The position numbers were made by a program, and so were the translations under genes. A stretch of 64,000 bases of DNA from Diphasiastrum complanatum (taxonomy: Eukaryota > Streptophyta > Lycopodiopsida > Lycopodiales > Lycopodiaceae), in assembly GCA_029204225.1 (NCBI GenBank), contig CM055109.1, positions 31,150,370 through 31,214,369 on the forward strand. Reading direction: 5' to 3'. Below the pieces are notes generated by a model that ran no database searches, was not told the DNA's origin, and was given only the letters and a program-made list of their open reading frames with translations. This document shows positions 1 through 14,039 of this stretch, in pieces (within the stretch, counting starts at the first letter, position 1; every line of letters starts with the position of its first letter).

Positions 1-773
1 AAATCTCCATTTGTTGTTGATAAAGCAATTTCATTGAATAACTATTTCTGTAATAGTTTGAATAGTGTCATAAAAGATGAAACATCATTTGTATTGGAAA
101 TCTTTTATCACTATGTTACTATAGGAAGAGAATTGTAGGCATAAAACTTCTAGTTCGAAGGGGTCCACATGCTTTGAGCATGATCATTCCAATGTAAGGA
201 CCAAAGATTATCCTATTTAAATTATAGGAATAATGGTAGTGTTTTGCTCTTCAAGTAGAGGTTGTAGAATCTACTTGTTTTCCATCAAAGAAGTTGTCAA
301 TGGTGGAAATGTGATCTTTCAAAGTGGAAGATTTGTAAACTTGAAGAAGCACCTTTGGATCAACATCTTATTCAATTCATTGATAGTTTGGAGTCAAGTC
401 AAGTGGAGGAGCAAGCTCAAGACCCAAGGACTCCAAGAAGAACCTTGAGTATCAAGATGGAGCCATCAAGGCTCAATCATATGGATCAAGCAAGGAAAGT
501 TGTCTTTGGCAACATTATTTATGCACTTAAGATTTTAATTGTATCTTCAAGTGCACAAAATGCCTTGGAATCCATGGCTTGGCATGATGTATAGTTTTTG
601 AAGTGTGCTACATGTATATAGACACATTTATGGAACATCTTGTAAGGGATCCTCTAAGAGGTGGTGAAAGATCCTTCATGGACATTATTCTCTATTGGAG
701 TCTCAAAAGTTCCTTGTTTGTAGCTGGATTTTTTACACACTTCTAAATGCTCTCATTCATCTATCAAGAGAGT
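1..773 (+). mobile_element. Ty1/copia fragment (integrase-RT linker and RNase H-side scraps)
   Basis: This is a decayed copia polyprotein on the plus strand. Around 233-450 a frame reads like the region after the integrase core (GCRIYLF...NVIFQSGRFVNLKK), which matches the minus-strand copia at 2.7-3.2 kb (AYRIFVLS...DVIFHEGKFLKLEE). From 355 to 590 another frame holds the acidic/basic linker that precedes reverse transcriptase. From 630 to 700 a scrap resembles the stretch before the RNase H domain (EHLVRDPLRGGERSFMDI), again like the neighbour's EHHVRDPIDGDERSFKDI. Most of the RT itself is missing. There are several stops and frameshifts, so this is not a functional gene. It leads directly into the LTR that begins at 774 and probably belongs to it. 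Confidence 0.75.
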
Positions 774-1475
774 TGTAAATAGATCCAGAAATTGGCAAAT
801 CTAGCTTGATAAAAAACCATGTAGTATAATGTAAATTTTGTACATAAGTGGATTCCACACATGTGAGGCCAAGATGCCACGTGTCAACCCACTCCTAATG
901 TAGGTTAGGTCAAGTCCATAGGGTTGGTCATGTCATTTTGGTAGTGATTCCTAGTTTATAGGACCTAAATCCTAGATTTAAGGTGAAAGTTTGACCAACT
1001 AGTTATCTACCAAGCATGACTCTAGGAAATAGACTAGGGTTTCATTTTAGGTCAAGGACAGTGAGTTAACTTCCTTTTTACATGCTGGAATTTCCACCTA
1101 ACTTCAAGAAGGAAGTCGAATTTTCTATGTATTCCCTCTCTCCATAGTGAGAAGATAGAAAAATTTTGGAGGTCATTGGCAATCTCAAGCTAGTTCACTA
1201 TGTACATTGAGTTTTTGTGATCCAAATGAAACCAGATCAATTTCTACTTGTTTCTCAAGTTGAAGGCCGTACTACAGTCTATAGTACACACGTGTGGGCT
1301 CGTATTTCAATGTTGATCAATGCTATTGATTGTTAATGCTTGTTGTTTGTCAAATTGCCAATCTAGATCAACTTTTTTGTGTCTAGTTTTTTGATAGATT
1401 GTTAAGCAAGCATCCAATCACTCTTGTGGATCTTTTGTAGATCCATTTATGGTCCTAAAGTACAATACTTTCACA
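774..1475 (+). repeat. copia LTR (family 1, copy A)
   Basis: This 702-base block starts TGTAAATAG and ends TTTCACA, so it has TG...CA ends. It is closely similar along its length to 17670-18349, where the same end is followed at once by a primer-binding site; that fixes its orientation as plus. Here no primer-binding site follows, and copia coding scraps precede it. It is therefore best read as a 3' LTR of the 1-773 fragment. Small indels separate the two copies. Confidence 0.85.
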
Positions 1476-1504
1476 CTAGTCTACTTTTATCTATTTTCAC
1501 ACTC

Positions 1505-3330
1505 CTCCTTAAAAGAGGACTAGGTATGCAACATTTTGCCAGACAGATTTGCTAAAAACTCCCAAGGCTAATCTATACTTGATGAATGAAGCCTTAAGCA
1601 AAGGCTTAGTGAGAAGATCAGCCACACACGGTCAAGTATCCACAATCTCTAAACAATTTCCTTTGTTTGAACTTTTTCTCTCACAAAGTGATGTGCCACC
1701 TCGATATGCTTGCTCTTTGCATGAAATATAGGATTTGAAAGAAGGCCTTGGGATGAAATGTTTTCACACTTGATGATGGGAACATCTTCAGTAGTGATGC
1801 ACTTTAGCTCCACCAAAAGATTCTTGATCCATAAAATTCCTTGGTGATGGTGGTGAGTGCCTTGTATTTAGCTTCAATTGAAGAGAGTTAGATAGTGTCA
1901 TGTGTCCTGCTTCTTTGAGAGCCAAGAGATGACTCCATCTCCAAGACATATAGAAGATGAAGCTTGTCACCTACAGAATGTGAATGTGAAAAGCCAATCA
2001 AGCAAAGGTTATCTCCCTGATACAAAATTTCATAATCTAGAGTGCTTGAAAGGTACCTAAGCACTCTCTTCAAAAGCTTCCAAAGATGGATCAAAGGAGA
2101 TTGCATATATTGACTCAACATATTGGCACAAAAGCTAAGATTAGGTCTAGTAATAGTGATCCAAATCAAGGAGCCTATGAGACTCCTATAGAGGGTGATG
2201 TCCTTGAAGGATCTTTCATCACCATCTATTGGATCTCTTACATGGTGCTCCATAGGAGTTTCTATGTCTTTGCACTTATTCATATTGAAATTTTTAAGAA
2301 TTGAAGTAGCATACTTAGATTGACAAATAAAGCTACAAGAAGATGCCCAATCTACCTCAAGACCCAAAAGATACAAGAATGATCACATACCATTCTACAA
2401 ACTTGAAGTACAAAGATGGATCATACTCACTAAGAGTGAAACTTAGTGAGAGAAGGAAAATATTAAGTTGAGAATACCAAGACCTTGGAGCTTGCTTGAG
2501 ACCATACAAGCCCTTGAAGAGCAAAGAAACCTTGTCATCTTGACCTTTCATGATGAATCCCTCGGGTTGCTCATTCAAGATAGCCATTAAGAAAAGCATT
2601 ACTCCCATCCATTTGATACATGAACCAATTGAAATGAGATGTCAAGGCAATCAAGATTCTAATGGTGACCATCTTTGCCATGGGAGCAAAGGTTTTTGCA
2701 TAATCTAGACCTTTGACTTGAGCATACCCCTTTGCACAAAGCCTAGTTTTATACTTATTAATTGAACCATATTGATTAAAATTGATTCTAAACATCTGTT
2801 GGCAACCAGTTGCCTTTTTATTAGGTGCAAGATCAACCAACTCCCAAGTAGCTTTTTCTTGGCAAGATATGTGAGCCTAAGTGGCTCAGCCTTCTCCCTT
2901 GAAGATCTTCTTCGAGTCTTGAATTGAGAGATGTCTTCCTCAAGCCTTGGCCCCTCTCCATCACTCTCTTGGAAAATTGGTAGCTTCATGGATTCAACAT
3001 TGACTTGACCACCCTCGGCCTCCTCAAGCTTCAAGAATTTGCCTTCATGGAAAATCACATCTCTACTCAACACAATCTTGTTAGTAGAGAGCACAAAAAT
3101 TCTATAAGCTTTTGTTGATGTAGGATATCCTACCATAATCCCTGTGATAGAGTTGGGATCCTTCTTGGTCCTTACAGTCAAGGGAACATGAACAAAACAA
3201 ATGGATCCAATGATTCTCAAGTGATCTGTGAAAATTGTCAAAATCTACCTTGGTTGTTTTGTGTCTTTTAGTTTGTGAGGAAAAGATCACATGTGTGGAG
3301 CATGTTCCCACATGTAGTTTCATTTCATAA
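1505..3330 (-). mobile_element. Ty1/copia pol remnant, minus strand (integrase end to RNase H)
   Basis: Reading from 3330 down: integrase C-terminal and linker region (GIMVGYPTSTKAYRIF, SRDVIFHEGKF) at 3241-2840, reverse transcriptase from about 2830 (CAKGYAQVKGLDYAKTFAP, LYGLKQAPRSWYSQL) to 2360, then the connection and RNase H side (YLLGLEVDW, SKYATSILKNF, YRSLIGSLIW) to 1890. The end near 1690 carries a degraded SKHIEVAHHF-like stretch. A polypurine tract (reverse complement of CTCCTTAAAAGAGG) lies at about 1507-1520, just before TGTGAAAAT, as expected at the edge of a 3' LTR. The YVDD region is disrupted and there are frameshifts throughout. The 5' half (gag, protease, integrase core) is absent. 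This is a dead element. Confidence 0.85.
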
Positions 3331-3834
3331 TTCTAAAAATAGAAAAAAGTAATAATCATCAAAAAGTTGCATTACCTTGTTTTTCCTTGACAATGTTTTT
3401 GATAAGAATAAATTGTGCCACCTTAATTAACATGCTAAACATGAAAATTAACTAAAGTTAGATATGTATTTGATGTTCTTGGTGGCAATTGTATACAAGT
3501 GCTAAACTTCAGTTTAGACTTGCATGATATTTATATATCTTTTCTTTGACTTTTTCAATGATCAAAGTTAAGATTTGATTTGGCATTCTTTGGAGCTTTT
3601 TTAAAACTATAGGATATAATATTGCAGCAAATCATATTTCACCAATTTTAATTGCATGAAGTACATTTCCATATTTTGTTGACACATGGGGCATAGTTTC
3701 ACAATTTGTCATGAAATGGCATGCAAAATAATTTGAACCCTTGGGAGTGCCACTTCCAAATCAGGTTCGGAGAAAAATTTACCAGACCATTAGAAACCCC
3801 CAGCACAAGGAATTTGGGTAGCTGCCAAATCAGG
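3331..3834. other. unassigned spacer / probable 3' UTR of the methyltransferase gene
   Basis: About 500 bases without a convincing ORF or repeat. It lies just downstream of the minus-strand methyltransferase stop codon and may include the old 3' UTR. Confidence 0.3.
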
Positions 3835-5031
3835 TTAATGCTCGACTTTGGGAACAATCTGTGAGGACTCCCAAAATGATTTTTGACAAATCAACAAAGC
3901 TTTTGAGTCCTCAGCACCAATTTCCATTTCATTTTGATGACATTTCCACCTCATTGCTTCTCCAATCACATATGCTTTCTCGAGGAAGCTTTTGGAGTCC
4001 AGAATTAAAACATAGCCTGTGGGCTTCAAAATTCGATCCATTTCTAGAAGTACAATCTTCATCTCACATCTGTAGAACAGGAAAGGCAAGAATAGAACAC
4101 TCATCACATATGTTGATTTCCAAATTCAAGAACTAAGATTGCTATAGGTTCAATAAGAAATATAGCTCAAAATACCAAACCTGTGACTCTCTGCATCAAA
4201 AAGACCATCAACATGAAGAAGGTCATATGTTCTTGGATAAGTGGAGAACGCCTCACACCTGAAGGAAAATGGTGGCCAAAAGAAATGTTACAACTCGTGA
4301 AGAAAAAACAAAGATTTTGAACTACAATAAATTACAGCACCCCATTTGAGTGTTTTTCTGGTATGTAACATGTTCCGTACACATGTAATGTGCCCGAAGA
4401 GGAATTAGGTTTTTAGCCAAGAGATTTTTTTTTTCCCAAAACGTAAGTCCTGAATAGAATGTGTGGTTTTTTCCACACTCCATGCAGAATGCATTTTGAA
4501 TGCTGTGTTTGGATGCTAAATGGAACAAACCTTGTTCCATACAAGGAACTATGAGCATCGGTAACATAGCTTGCTAAATGTCTGAGTTAATTCATGATTT
4601 CATTATCCTCTTTTTGCTCATTGGCAAGGGGCATGTTCCCAAAAGCTGAAGAATGCTTACCAGTCATGCACAGTACCAATCAAACCACGATCATAAATAA
4701 CTCCAAGTGAATTCACAGAATAAGAAGAGACAACATTCACCATACAGGTTCATTAATCAAGGCTGCACCAAAACCTCCATATAAAGTGTTCATATCCATC
4801 ACATTCCGAATCTTATCAGAGCCAAGAGCTGGGAGCATGGTCTTGTAGTGATTTACACGCTGTGTCCAAAGTTGAGAATCGGCTTTGAAGTGACCGCTGG
4901 TCCCACGAGTGATATATCTGAGTCTTTCAGGAGGAGAAGATAATCTTTCTGGCCACTTTGGTAATTTCCCAACTGCAGTGCTTTTAATACCAGGAGGTTG
5001 AGGCACAATGCATGGTCGCATAGGCACATAC

Positions 5032-6635
5032 CTGCAATCATATCAATAGTCAGTAAAACACTGCTTGACAGGAATTTTATGCTCTTGTATTGCCAAAAAT
5101 TGAATATTATGCTTCCCTCACTCTGAGCTGCATTTTTGTTGTAATCATTTTGCATCTTCAGATTGCAAAGAGTCCAAAGATAAATTTGTTGAGGACCAGA
5201 TTTAGCTTTTGCGAACTATTGGTAAAAAATCTAAGTTTCATAAAGATTTGAAATCTTTTTTGGAAGCAATGTGGCAAATTGTCAAATTTATTGACACATT
5301 ATAGTCAAATTGCATTGGAACTATCTGGTGGACATCCTGAGACAAGTAATCACTTGGTACAAAATGTCTTCAAAATGGTCTGAACTCAAAAAATTTCAAA
5401 GTTCTCGCCCGGGTCCTCTTGGGATAGATAATTAGGGCAGGGCATAGGCTTGAACATCACATATCAGCGTAAAAACCTGGCCTATTGGTATTTGAAACAT
5501 TTTAGCCAAATGAAACAATCAACAAAGATTTCACAATAACCACGATAACAATCCACCAAAATGTTCTCAGCAGTGATCTGGCTCTTGCACTTTCTCTCAA
5601 GCTACAATGACACTTTTGCATCAGTATCAAAAGTGTTATACATGTGTCAATTATGAGGAATGCACACAGTAACTAACTCTTTTGATTATTTTGGCATGTT
5701 TGTATGGATTACAAGACAAGTAATACTACATAGATGTAGTCTTCATGTGAAATAATGCACAATATATCTAAGACATGTCTCTCATGCTTAATTAGCTGAT
5801 GAGCCCAATCTAGCTTCTTGTGCTTCACGAGTTCCACATAGATTGCACCCAACAAATCCCATGCTTTGATACAGGTAGAATCAAGTGTACCACGCAGACA
5901 TTTCATGCATGAATGCAACGCTTGTCTTGAGCTCATCAAAATCCTGATAAATATTTTACCTCGATCAGAAGATCAAGCATATGACATGTCTATAACATTC
6001 CTATTCCCCATTGCATTCCAGATTCTATAATCCGAATTACATTAACTTCAATGTCATACAATTGGAGCAAACCTCTTGGCAAAAACTTTATGGAATTGGA
6101 CTTTTTGAGGCTTACAGAATGACATAAGTTACGCACAAACTTCACAGATTAATCCTCCTACAAAAAATAAGTTTTTAAGCATAAGGCTTCCTAAAAAGAG
6201 ACAGTAAAAATATATCATTGACGCAAATCTCCTGCTAGCATATAGCAGGCTCATCTTGGTATGTGACAAGGACTTGTAGGGGGGACAAATTTGGTATAAA
6301 TTTTTCGTATATACAATTGACATAGAATTTCGCTAGATAGATTGCAAAACATGTACACATGATAAATCTGAGCATCTGCTGGAGCAAAATCCAATTAAGT
6401 GCCAGGTCAAGTCATCATGGTCTCCCAGCCACAAGGTCAATTTCAAAAGAAAATCAGCATAAATTTCCAGCAGTTCTTTTACAAAAAACTGTAAGTGGAT
6501 ATAACCTTTTATACATTGTCACGGCCAAGCAATGAAAAACATGTATGAAGAAAAACCTGCCTAGTCCATTCGACTTCAAACTAAACGTTTCCATGATACT
6601 CTTGAAAGGACAAGCCATGAAGATTATCCTTTGAG
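5032..6635. other. first part of the large PMT intron, no other gene seen
   Basis: AT-rich intron sequence between the splice acceptor after TTGCAG (about 5032) and the gypsy fragment at 6640. I see no coding signature on either strand; the short ORFs here show no family motif. Confidence 0.4.
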
Positions 6636-6639
6636 CAGG

Positions 6640-7100
6640 ATTGTGGTGGCCATCTTTGTTTAAAGACACGTTTGTTGTCCTTAAAACATGTGATGTCTGT
6701 CAAAGAGCAAAGAAAAATACCAAAGCAGACTTCACACCATTGACTCCCATTATAAAAGGCGAAGCCTTCCATAAGTGGGAGATTGACTTTGTTGGACCCA
6801 TCAGTCCAGCAGCGAAACATACCCAAGCTCGATACATCCTCATAGCCACAGATTACACCACTAAGTGCGTAGAGGCCCGAGCAACGAAGGACGCCAACGC
6901 AAAAACAGTTGCACGTTTTTTTACAAAAACATTATTACCCGTTTTGGCTGTCCCATTGAGCTTGTTAGTGATTGCGGCACGCATTTTTTAAATGTTGTCG
7001 TTGATAATTCCTACGCCATTACCTTGTCATTCACAGAAAAAGTACATCGTACTATCCTAGGTGTAATGGCTAGGCTGAATCGACCTCAAAACAAAACAAG
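6640..7100 (+). mobile_element. Ty3/gypsy integrase fragment inside the PMT intron
   Basis: The plus strand reads CDVCQRAKKNTKADF (the second half of the HHCC zinc-binding domain), then WEIDFVGPISP with the first core aspartate, YILIATDYTTKCVEA, and after a frameshift near 6920 RFGCPIELVSDCGTHFLN with the second core aspartate. The glutamate of the DDE triad and the C-terminus are lost into degenerate sequence ending near 7100. It lies antisense within the methyltransferase intron, so it was inserted without disturbing the exons. Only this integrase piece is present; neither LTR nor RT of the element is seen beside it. Confidence 0.88.
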
Positions 7101-7488
7101 CTGATGTACCCCTACAAGCCCACACACACATGCATGTGCGTGCACTAGCACTCATACACAGGCTTGTGAAGATGTTTGTCTTACCATGCTGCATCTGGTT
7201 CAATACTTTCATCACATACTGGTGGAAGTGTGAGCAGTTCACGGTTTTCATAGCAGGAATTGTCAATCGGCTTTTGCCATACAACAATATCCCCCTTCAT
7301 GCCATACATTTTGTAGCACATTCGAGATAATAGGTCTTGAATAGCATCAAAATCAGCCTTTTGTTTTTCTTCAGTGCTTTCCCAACCTTTCCAGTGAACC
7401 TGGTAGTTGATTGGAGGTCCGGAAAGGACCCAAAAACCTCCAGGTCGTAAGACTCGGTCTACTTGTAAAAGAAAAACTCCTCTTGTCA

Positions 7489-7617
<129 letters not shown>

Positions 7618-7619
7618 CC

Positions 7620-7845
7620 TTGGCAGCCATCACTGCTTCTAGGCAGTCTTATGTGTCTTTTGCTGTGGCAGATCCTCCCAGTCTTTTATCCCTGCTAGGG
7701 ACAGCTTTTCATGTTGTCTAATGATTGTTTGGCTTCTTAAAAGCCATTGCTGCCTCTAGGCCACCATGCCTGCCTTTTGGGAAGCCTTTGGTGTCCTTTG
7801 CTGCAAGAGGTTCTCCCAGTCTTCTCTCCCTGCTAGATGACTGGA
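7620..7845. repeat. imperfect tandem duplication, about 118-bp period
   Basis: Two diverged copies share GCC-AT-CTGC-TCTAGGC, TGTC-TTTGCTG and CTCCCAGTCTT...CCCTGCTAG; the first is about 7622-7710 and the second about 7741-7840. The second contains extra sequence. No function can be assigned. Confidence 0.55.
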
Positions 7846-9240
7846 GAATCATTGTTAAGTGCCATCTTGCTGTCTTCTTGCTCTTTTTCTTCACCAATGC
7901 TGCTTGGGACATCAATACTTACCACCTTTACTTCCTTTTCAGTGTCTCCTTCAGTAGCATTCCTGGAGATGTGAATTTATCTCTACTAATGTCCTGATCA
8001 ATGTAAGGGACTCTTACAAACTGCTGGTCATCATCAAGCTCTATTTAAACTTCTCTTCTAGTTGTACTAGCTTTCCTTTTATAGTTTAGGGTTTCTAAAT
8101 TCTCTATAAAATCAAGGTCATTATTTCTTAATACCTAGGGTTTCTATAATAATGCATAACACAGAACAAGTTTAGTATTATGATGTTTCAAGTATGTGCA
8201 AATGAACATGTTGTATGATGCATATATTAAATTCTCCATTGTATTTAGACTATATGATGATGAGTGGTTTCCAAATTTTTAGGTATTGGGTCCATTTTTA
8301 GCGCTTGACTTCTTATGAAAGAAAAGTAGAAGGGACAGTTTTGAGAGTAAGTTGCAAGAAGAAGATTTGCACGTTGGTTGTTTTGTGGTTTGGAACCTAT
8401 CTTTCCCTGATCAATAGTTTCTGAAAGGTTCCCTTGGGGTCCTCTGGAGTAGTATTAACAGAGCCATTGCTCAGTTTTTTTGATTTTTTTTGGGTGACTC
8501 GTCTGTAATTTTTGTAAGGATTTGCCGCTACAGGTTCTAATGACTACATAGAGTTATCTTAGTTTGAGTTTGCTTTGTGATCATCTAATACTATCTTTCT
8601 AAGCTCATGTGAAGCCATATTTGCAAATTGTGTTCATCTCTCCAGGATATCGAATGGTTGCAACAATCTACTTGCTCTCAAATGTTTTGCCTTACTAACT
8701 TGGCATTTCTCCCCTTTAAAGGAGGAGGATGGTGTTTTTTGTGGCAACTATTACTAGGAAAAATTCAGTTGTCTTGTTATGATCAATTGATTTTTTACAT
8801 TTATGTAAATTAGTTCCTTCCTTGGTGTTATAGTCAAGCTTTTTATGTATTTTTATTGAACATGGGTTTTGATGCAACTTCAAACAACACTTCAATTGTC
8901 ATCATCAAATAGTTATATTTCTTCTCAGAAATGACCTCAAATAAATTGTAGTGTCTATGTGGACATTGTTGTCACTCTTATCTAGATTGTGAGGGTGATA
9001 GAAGGACCTTTCAAGTAGTAAAAGTCAGATTATGTCAAAGGAGAGGTTTGAGAAACATAATTCTTTCTCTTTTACATTGTTGAACAGTTTAGTGGGTACA
9101 AAAACACAAAGTGCATGATGAATACTTATGCAAGTATTGGGCCATATCTAAATCAGGCAATTTTCAATGTGGCCACAATTACTTTGATACCAGAAAAAGA
9201 AACAAACTCATCTTTCCCCATTCTCTTAATGAGTTTGCAA
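7846..9240. other. unassigned AT-rich sequence
   Basis: About 1.4 kb with no coding signature that I recognise. Upstream exons of the PMT gene would be expected on the minus strand here if the gene were whole, but I find none of its conserved motifs. Confidence 0.35.
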
Positions 9241-9244
9241 ACTA

Positions 9245-9251
<7 letters not shown>

Positions 9252-9285
<34 letters not shown>
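9252..9285. repeat. (AT)n microsatellite
   Basis: Uninterrupted alternating AT of about 34 bases. Confidence 0.97.
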
Positions 9286-9290
<5 letters not shown>

Positions 9291-9299
9291 AGTAGCTAC

Positions 9300-9919
9300 T
9301 AGCCTGAGGCCAAATTAAAGGCCCAAATCAATATTTGACTAAAGTCAAAGTGTGGCTCTTACATGTGTGGAAGCAGCAACAAAGGGACCAAGTTTATCCC
9401 TCCAATCATATATCATCTATTCATCATACAATGTATTTCTATTGGTTAACTATTGAGTAGATGAAATTTGATCATTAATGTAAAGCTAAGTTTAGCATGT
9501 GGCCGAATGGAAACCTAATCTAGAAGGTTCTCAATGAGACCTAAAAGAATTACAAATGGGTGAAACCTTTCTCATTTTGTATCTCGCTCGTTTGTTGATG
9601 AATTAAAGAGAAGGAAGTGGCTATATTATGTTTACATTGACTAATTTCTCTCTCTCTAGCTAGTATTGTGCTTTCTATGTCCATAGCCAAGTTTTAGTAC
9701 ATGAAAGAAGTGCAACTCTTATCATGATGTGAGCTTTATTATTTACTTAAATCTGGTTTTCAATCTTGTGTTGAATCTTTACATATTTGCAAGAAAGATG
9801 TTGATGCATTGTTATTTGGTAGTCTATCCCTTGGTTAAATTGCATCAACAAGTCTCATTGTTAAAGATTGTCATGGGTCTTGCCACTTAGGGTTTCTCAA
9901 AGTGTGTGAAACTTTCACA
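9300..9919 (+). repeat. copia 5' LTR (left edge approximate)
   Basis: The right edge is fixed by ACTTTCACA followed directly by a primer-binding site at 9920. The left edge is uncertain and placed near the TGAGGCC at about 9312. No second copy of this LTR is seen in the window. Confidence 0.6.
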
Positions 9920-9931
9920 TGGTATCAAAGC
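9920..9931 (+). other. retrotransposon primer-binding site
   Basis: TGGTATCAAAGC matches the usual plant copia primer-binding site, complementary to the 3' end of initiator methionine tRNA. It directly follows the CA of the LTR. Confidence 0.85.
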
Positions 9932-10859
9932 TCTTGTTGTTGATCTTCCAACTTTATTCAAGTGATCCATTTGTTTTGCGCAAGGTTGAAAACAAGCTCA
10001 AAATTGGGAAGCAAGACAAGTTTGATGCATTCCTCCCAAGCCTTGTCATCACTATTTTGCCATAGAGTCATCCATCTTAAATAGGGCTTCATCCCCTATT
10101 TTTCCTATTTATAAGAGTTCATTTGAGTTGTATTTTATGATTGAAAGTTAAATTTAAGTTTGTTTTTCATTTGGTAGTGTTTTACATCAAAATTGCTATA
10201 ATGTTTTGTTGCCAATCTTCGTAGAATTTCAAAGTGAGTAGAAGGAGTGCTACTTGATATTTTCTTAAACTGATATGATTTCTTATAAGTATTTAGGATA
10301 TGTTCCCTAACACTTATACAATGCTTTTGGAAGCACAAGATTAATGATTTAAAAATTAGAGTTAATCCGATATACAATTGTATAAGCTTCAAATGTGACG
10401 TTGTAATAAATGTACATTTGATTAGATTTAATGAATCTGGGTGTTATTGGGACTTGACACGCCATCGACATATCAGTCGGGGGCACTTGTCTCATAGTTG
10501 GCTACTTCGGTTAGCCGAGTAGCCACACGTAGGTATATTAGAATGTATAATATATTTTTGACAACATTTGCTATACTCAAGGGCATGTCTTGAGTTTGTC
10601 AGTTTTTTAGCCCATGTTGGGCCTATTAGTCAGAAAGGTGCCTATTTTAGTGTGTTGACACTTGTCGAGCCCATGCATGTTGGGGCTTTTGGTATATGTA
10701 TAGTTTTCTTAGTAATACAATTAACTTTTGTTGTGCCATCTTTGAGAGCTTGTGAAGAGTGGCTATGGTGAATGTTTGATGTGATCTGTATACTGCACTA
10801 GATCCTATCGAAATTTTAACTTAAGATTTGTGCATATTATCTTCAAGTGATCAAGTTTG

Positions 10860-11760
10860 ATCTAGATATTCTCATTCTAGTCAAAATGTCCCTCCATGGC
10901 AACAATGTTTTGGAAGCAATGAGTGACATATTGACATATTCTAATTACTCTATTTGCTAGATTAGTATTGAATCATTGTTATGATACAAGATCTGATGGA
11001 CCTTGTGCTAGATGTTGAGAAAAGATGCTAATCCTAAGGAGTCAAGTCAACCAAAGCTATCAATTTTAAGAGGAGCCAACAAATGCCTACGTAATGAGAA
11101 TCAAATTGATCAATGGTGCTTCATGACATTGAATCAGCAATCAAGGAGAAATAAGTTGTCTAGATCCTTTTGAATGACTTTAGAAGTGGTTATGAGAATC
11201 AAGTCCAAATGTTTGCTATCCAAAAATAGTTTCTTTCATTAAAAAGCTTGTAAATTATGCTAGTGGTTCAGGAGCATAGATGTTTCAATAGGAAAGCAAG
11301 ATGACTCGGACATCTCTAGTCCCAACATCAAGTTAGATGACTTGAAATCATTCATTAGAGACAAAGAAAAAAACAAGGCAAGAGGGATGAGTAAATCAGA
11401 GGTTTAAATCTAAAGAATATGGTACTACTTCATCCCTTCATGGCAAGAGAGACAAATAAAGAGTAAGTGCTTGATCTTTATGCAAGTAAATGCTTCAGGA
11501 GGAAGAAAAATCAAGAAGAGGGTAGTAAGCAAGGTTATTTTACCTTTGATGAGGCTGATGAGAAATCACTTATGATGTTTTCAAGTCTTATATTATCTAG
11601 TGTAGCATTGGTGAATCCATGTTGAATAGATAGTGGAGCTTGTTCTCACATGACTAGTCACCAAAAAACAAAAAAAATTCTTCTTGTCCACATTTGATGG
11701 TCCAAACATTTGTGTGAAGGCTTACTACAACAATTGGATGATTTAATGATCCACCATAAA
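10860..11760 (+). mobile_element. Ty1/copia gag-protease remnant
   Basis: Heavily decayed reading frames. Gag-like stretches run through 11040-11420, and near 11600-11665 the protease signature survives as VNPC-stop-IDSGACSHMT, with the aspartic protease DSGA core. It lies downstream of the 5' LTR and primer-binding site at 9300-9931, in the same orientation, so it is probably the same element. Many stops and frameshifts are present; integrase and RT are gone. Confidence 0.7.
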
Positions 11761-13057
11761 TTTACAAATAATAACAATGGAGACTACAAGTACTAAATTT
11801 GTTCATCAAGACGTGTAATTATCCAACATAACATTCTATTATAAAAGCCCTAATCGAATAACTAGCAACAGACAAAAAGTATAAAACATATTAGAGAGAG
11901 CAGCTCACTCACACACCAATTAGACTTTACAATTATACACTTTCATATTGTAGAAATGGTGGTGTACACAATGTTTGAGTTCAGATGGGATTCAAAAAAG
12001 TTCATGGTAGTATCCAACCATGTGACTTTACAACTCAAGTCTAATATAAATATTATTATACCTATATATAGCTATTAGGCTTACCATTAGCATATATATT
12101 ACTCCCCTTTAATATAATCTTGCTTTCTACAAAATTCATCAATGATGTAAAATATATAAATTCTACCTTTGGCAAAGGTTTACTTAGTTAGAAGTGTCCT
12201 TGAGATGAGTTTTGCACTCCTGCAATGTTTCCCTTGGCTAGCTATAAATTGACTTATCACAACTACATAAGTGATGTTTAGTCTTGTAATAGTCGAGAAT
12301 AGATCGAGGAACCAACCAACCACCTAAATTTATTCATGAAAGTTGTTAATACGAGCATACCAAGCTCTAGGTGATTACTTCAAACTATCAATGAATTGTG
12401 CTCATCTAGAAACAAAATAGATAGGGTAGAGAGATTCTAGGAGCTAAAAATAACAATTCTTACATTGTTTTGGATCTCAAGATCTCAACCCCAATTAGGG
12501 TGGATCTTATGACCTATTAGGTTAGACACTAGGGTTAGGTCATGGATGGATCAGAGGTATCCCTAAATGCTCAGATTTGAGGGATTTATGTATAAATATG
12601 TGATGGATTTTCCATCCAATTATGAGTAAAATTGAGATCTTTCTTCATGACTAGTTTTGATTTATCATTTCATTACATGAGTTCTTAAGTACAAAAGGGC
12701 CGTCTCAAAAGATACTTTTATTTTTTTCTCTATTTCTTGCTTCCACTTGGACCAATCAAAAGACCCAAAAATGAAATCTACGTAACGTAGCTCATCGGGA
12801 CTAGCAAATTGGTTTGTAATTTTTGAATTTTTTAAATTGTCGCCGGACAGTTGTTACGCATAAAATTGGTTGACTTGTGCTGCCCATAGAGTACAATGTT
12901 GTCCCGAATCAACTTTTTCAAGTTAAATTACTAACCCAAAATGGTTACAAACTACACCACAGTTACAAACTAGTTTATAATAGTAACCACATTGGTTGGA
13001 TATTGTGATCACAATAATCTTGCATAGTTATAGTTAGCGACAAAGTTTGAATTCAAT
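11761..13057. other. unassigned AT-rich sequence
   Basis: About 1.3 kb with no supported gene, LTR boundary or tandem repeat. Confidence 0.35.
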
Positions 13058-13058
13058 A

Positions 13059-14035
<977 letters not shown>

Positions 14036-14039
14036 CACT

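Noticed and set aside
10490-10530. GGCTACTTCGGTT/AGCCGAGTAGCC hairpin as a terminator or RNA element
   Set aside because: Small, imperfect, with no T-run or neighbouring gene; nothing supports a function.
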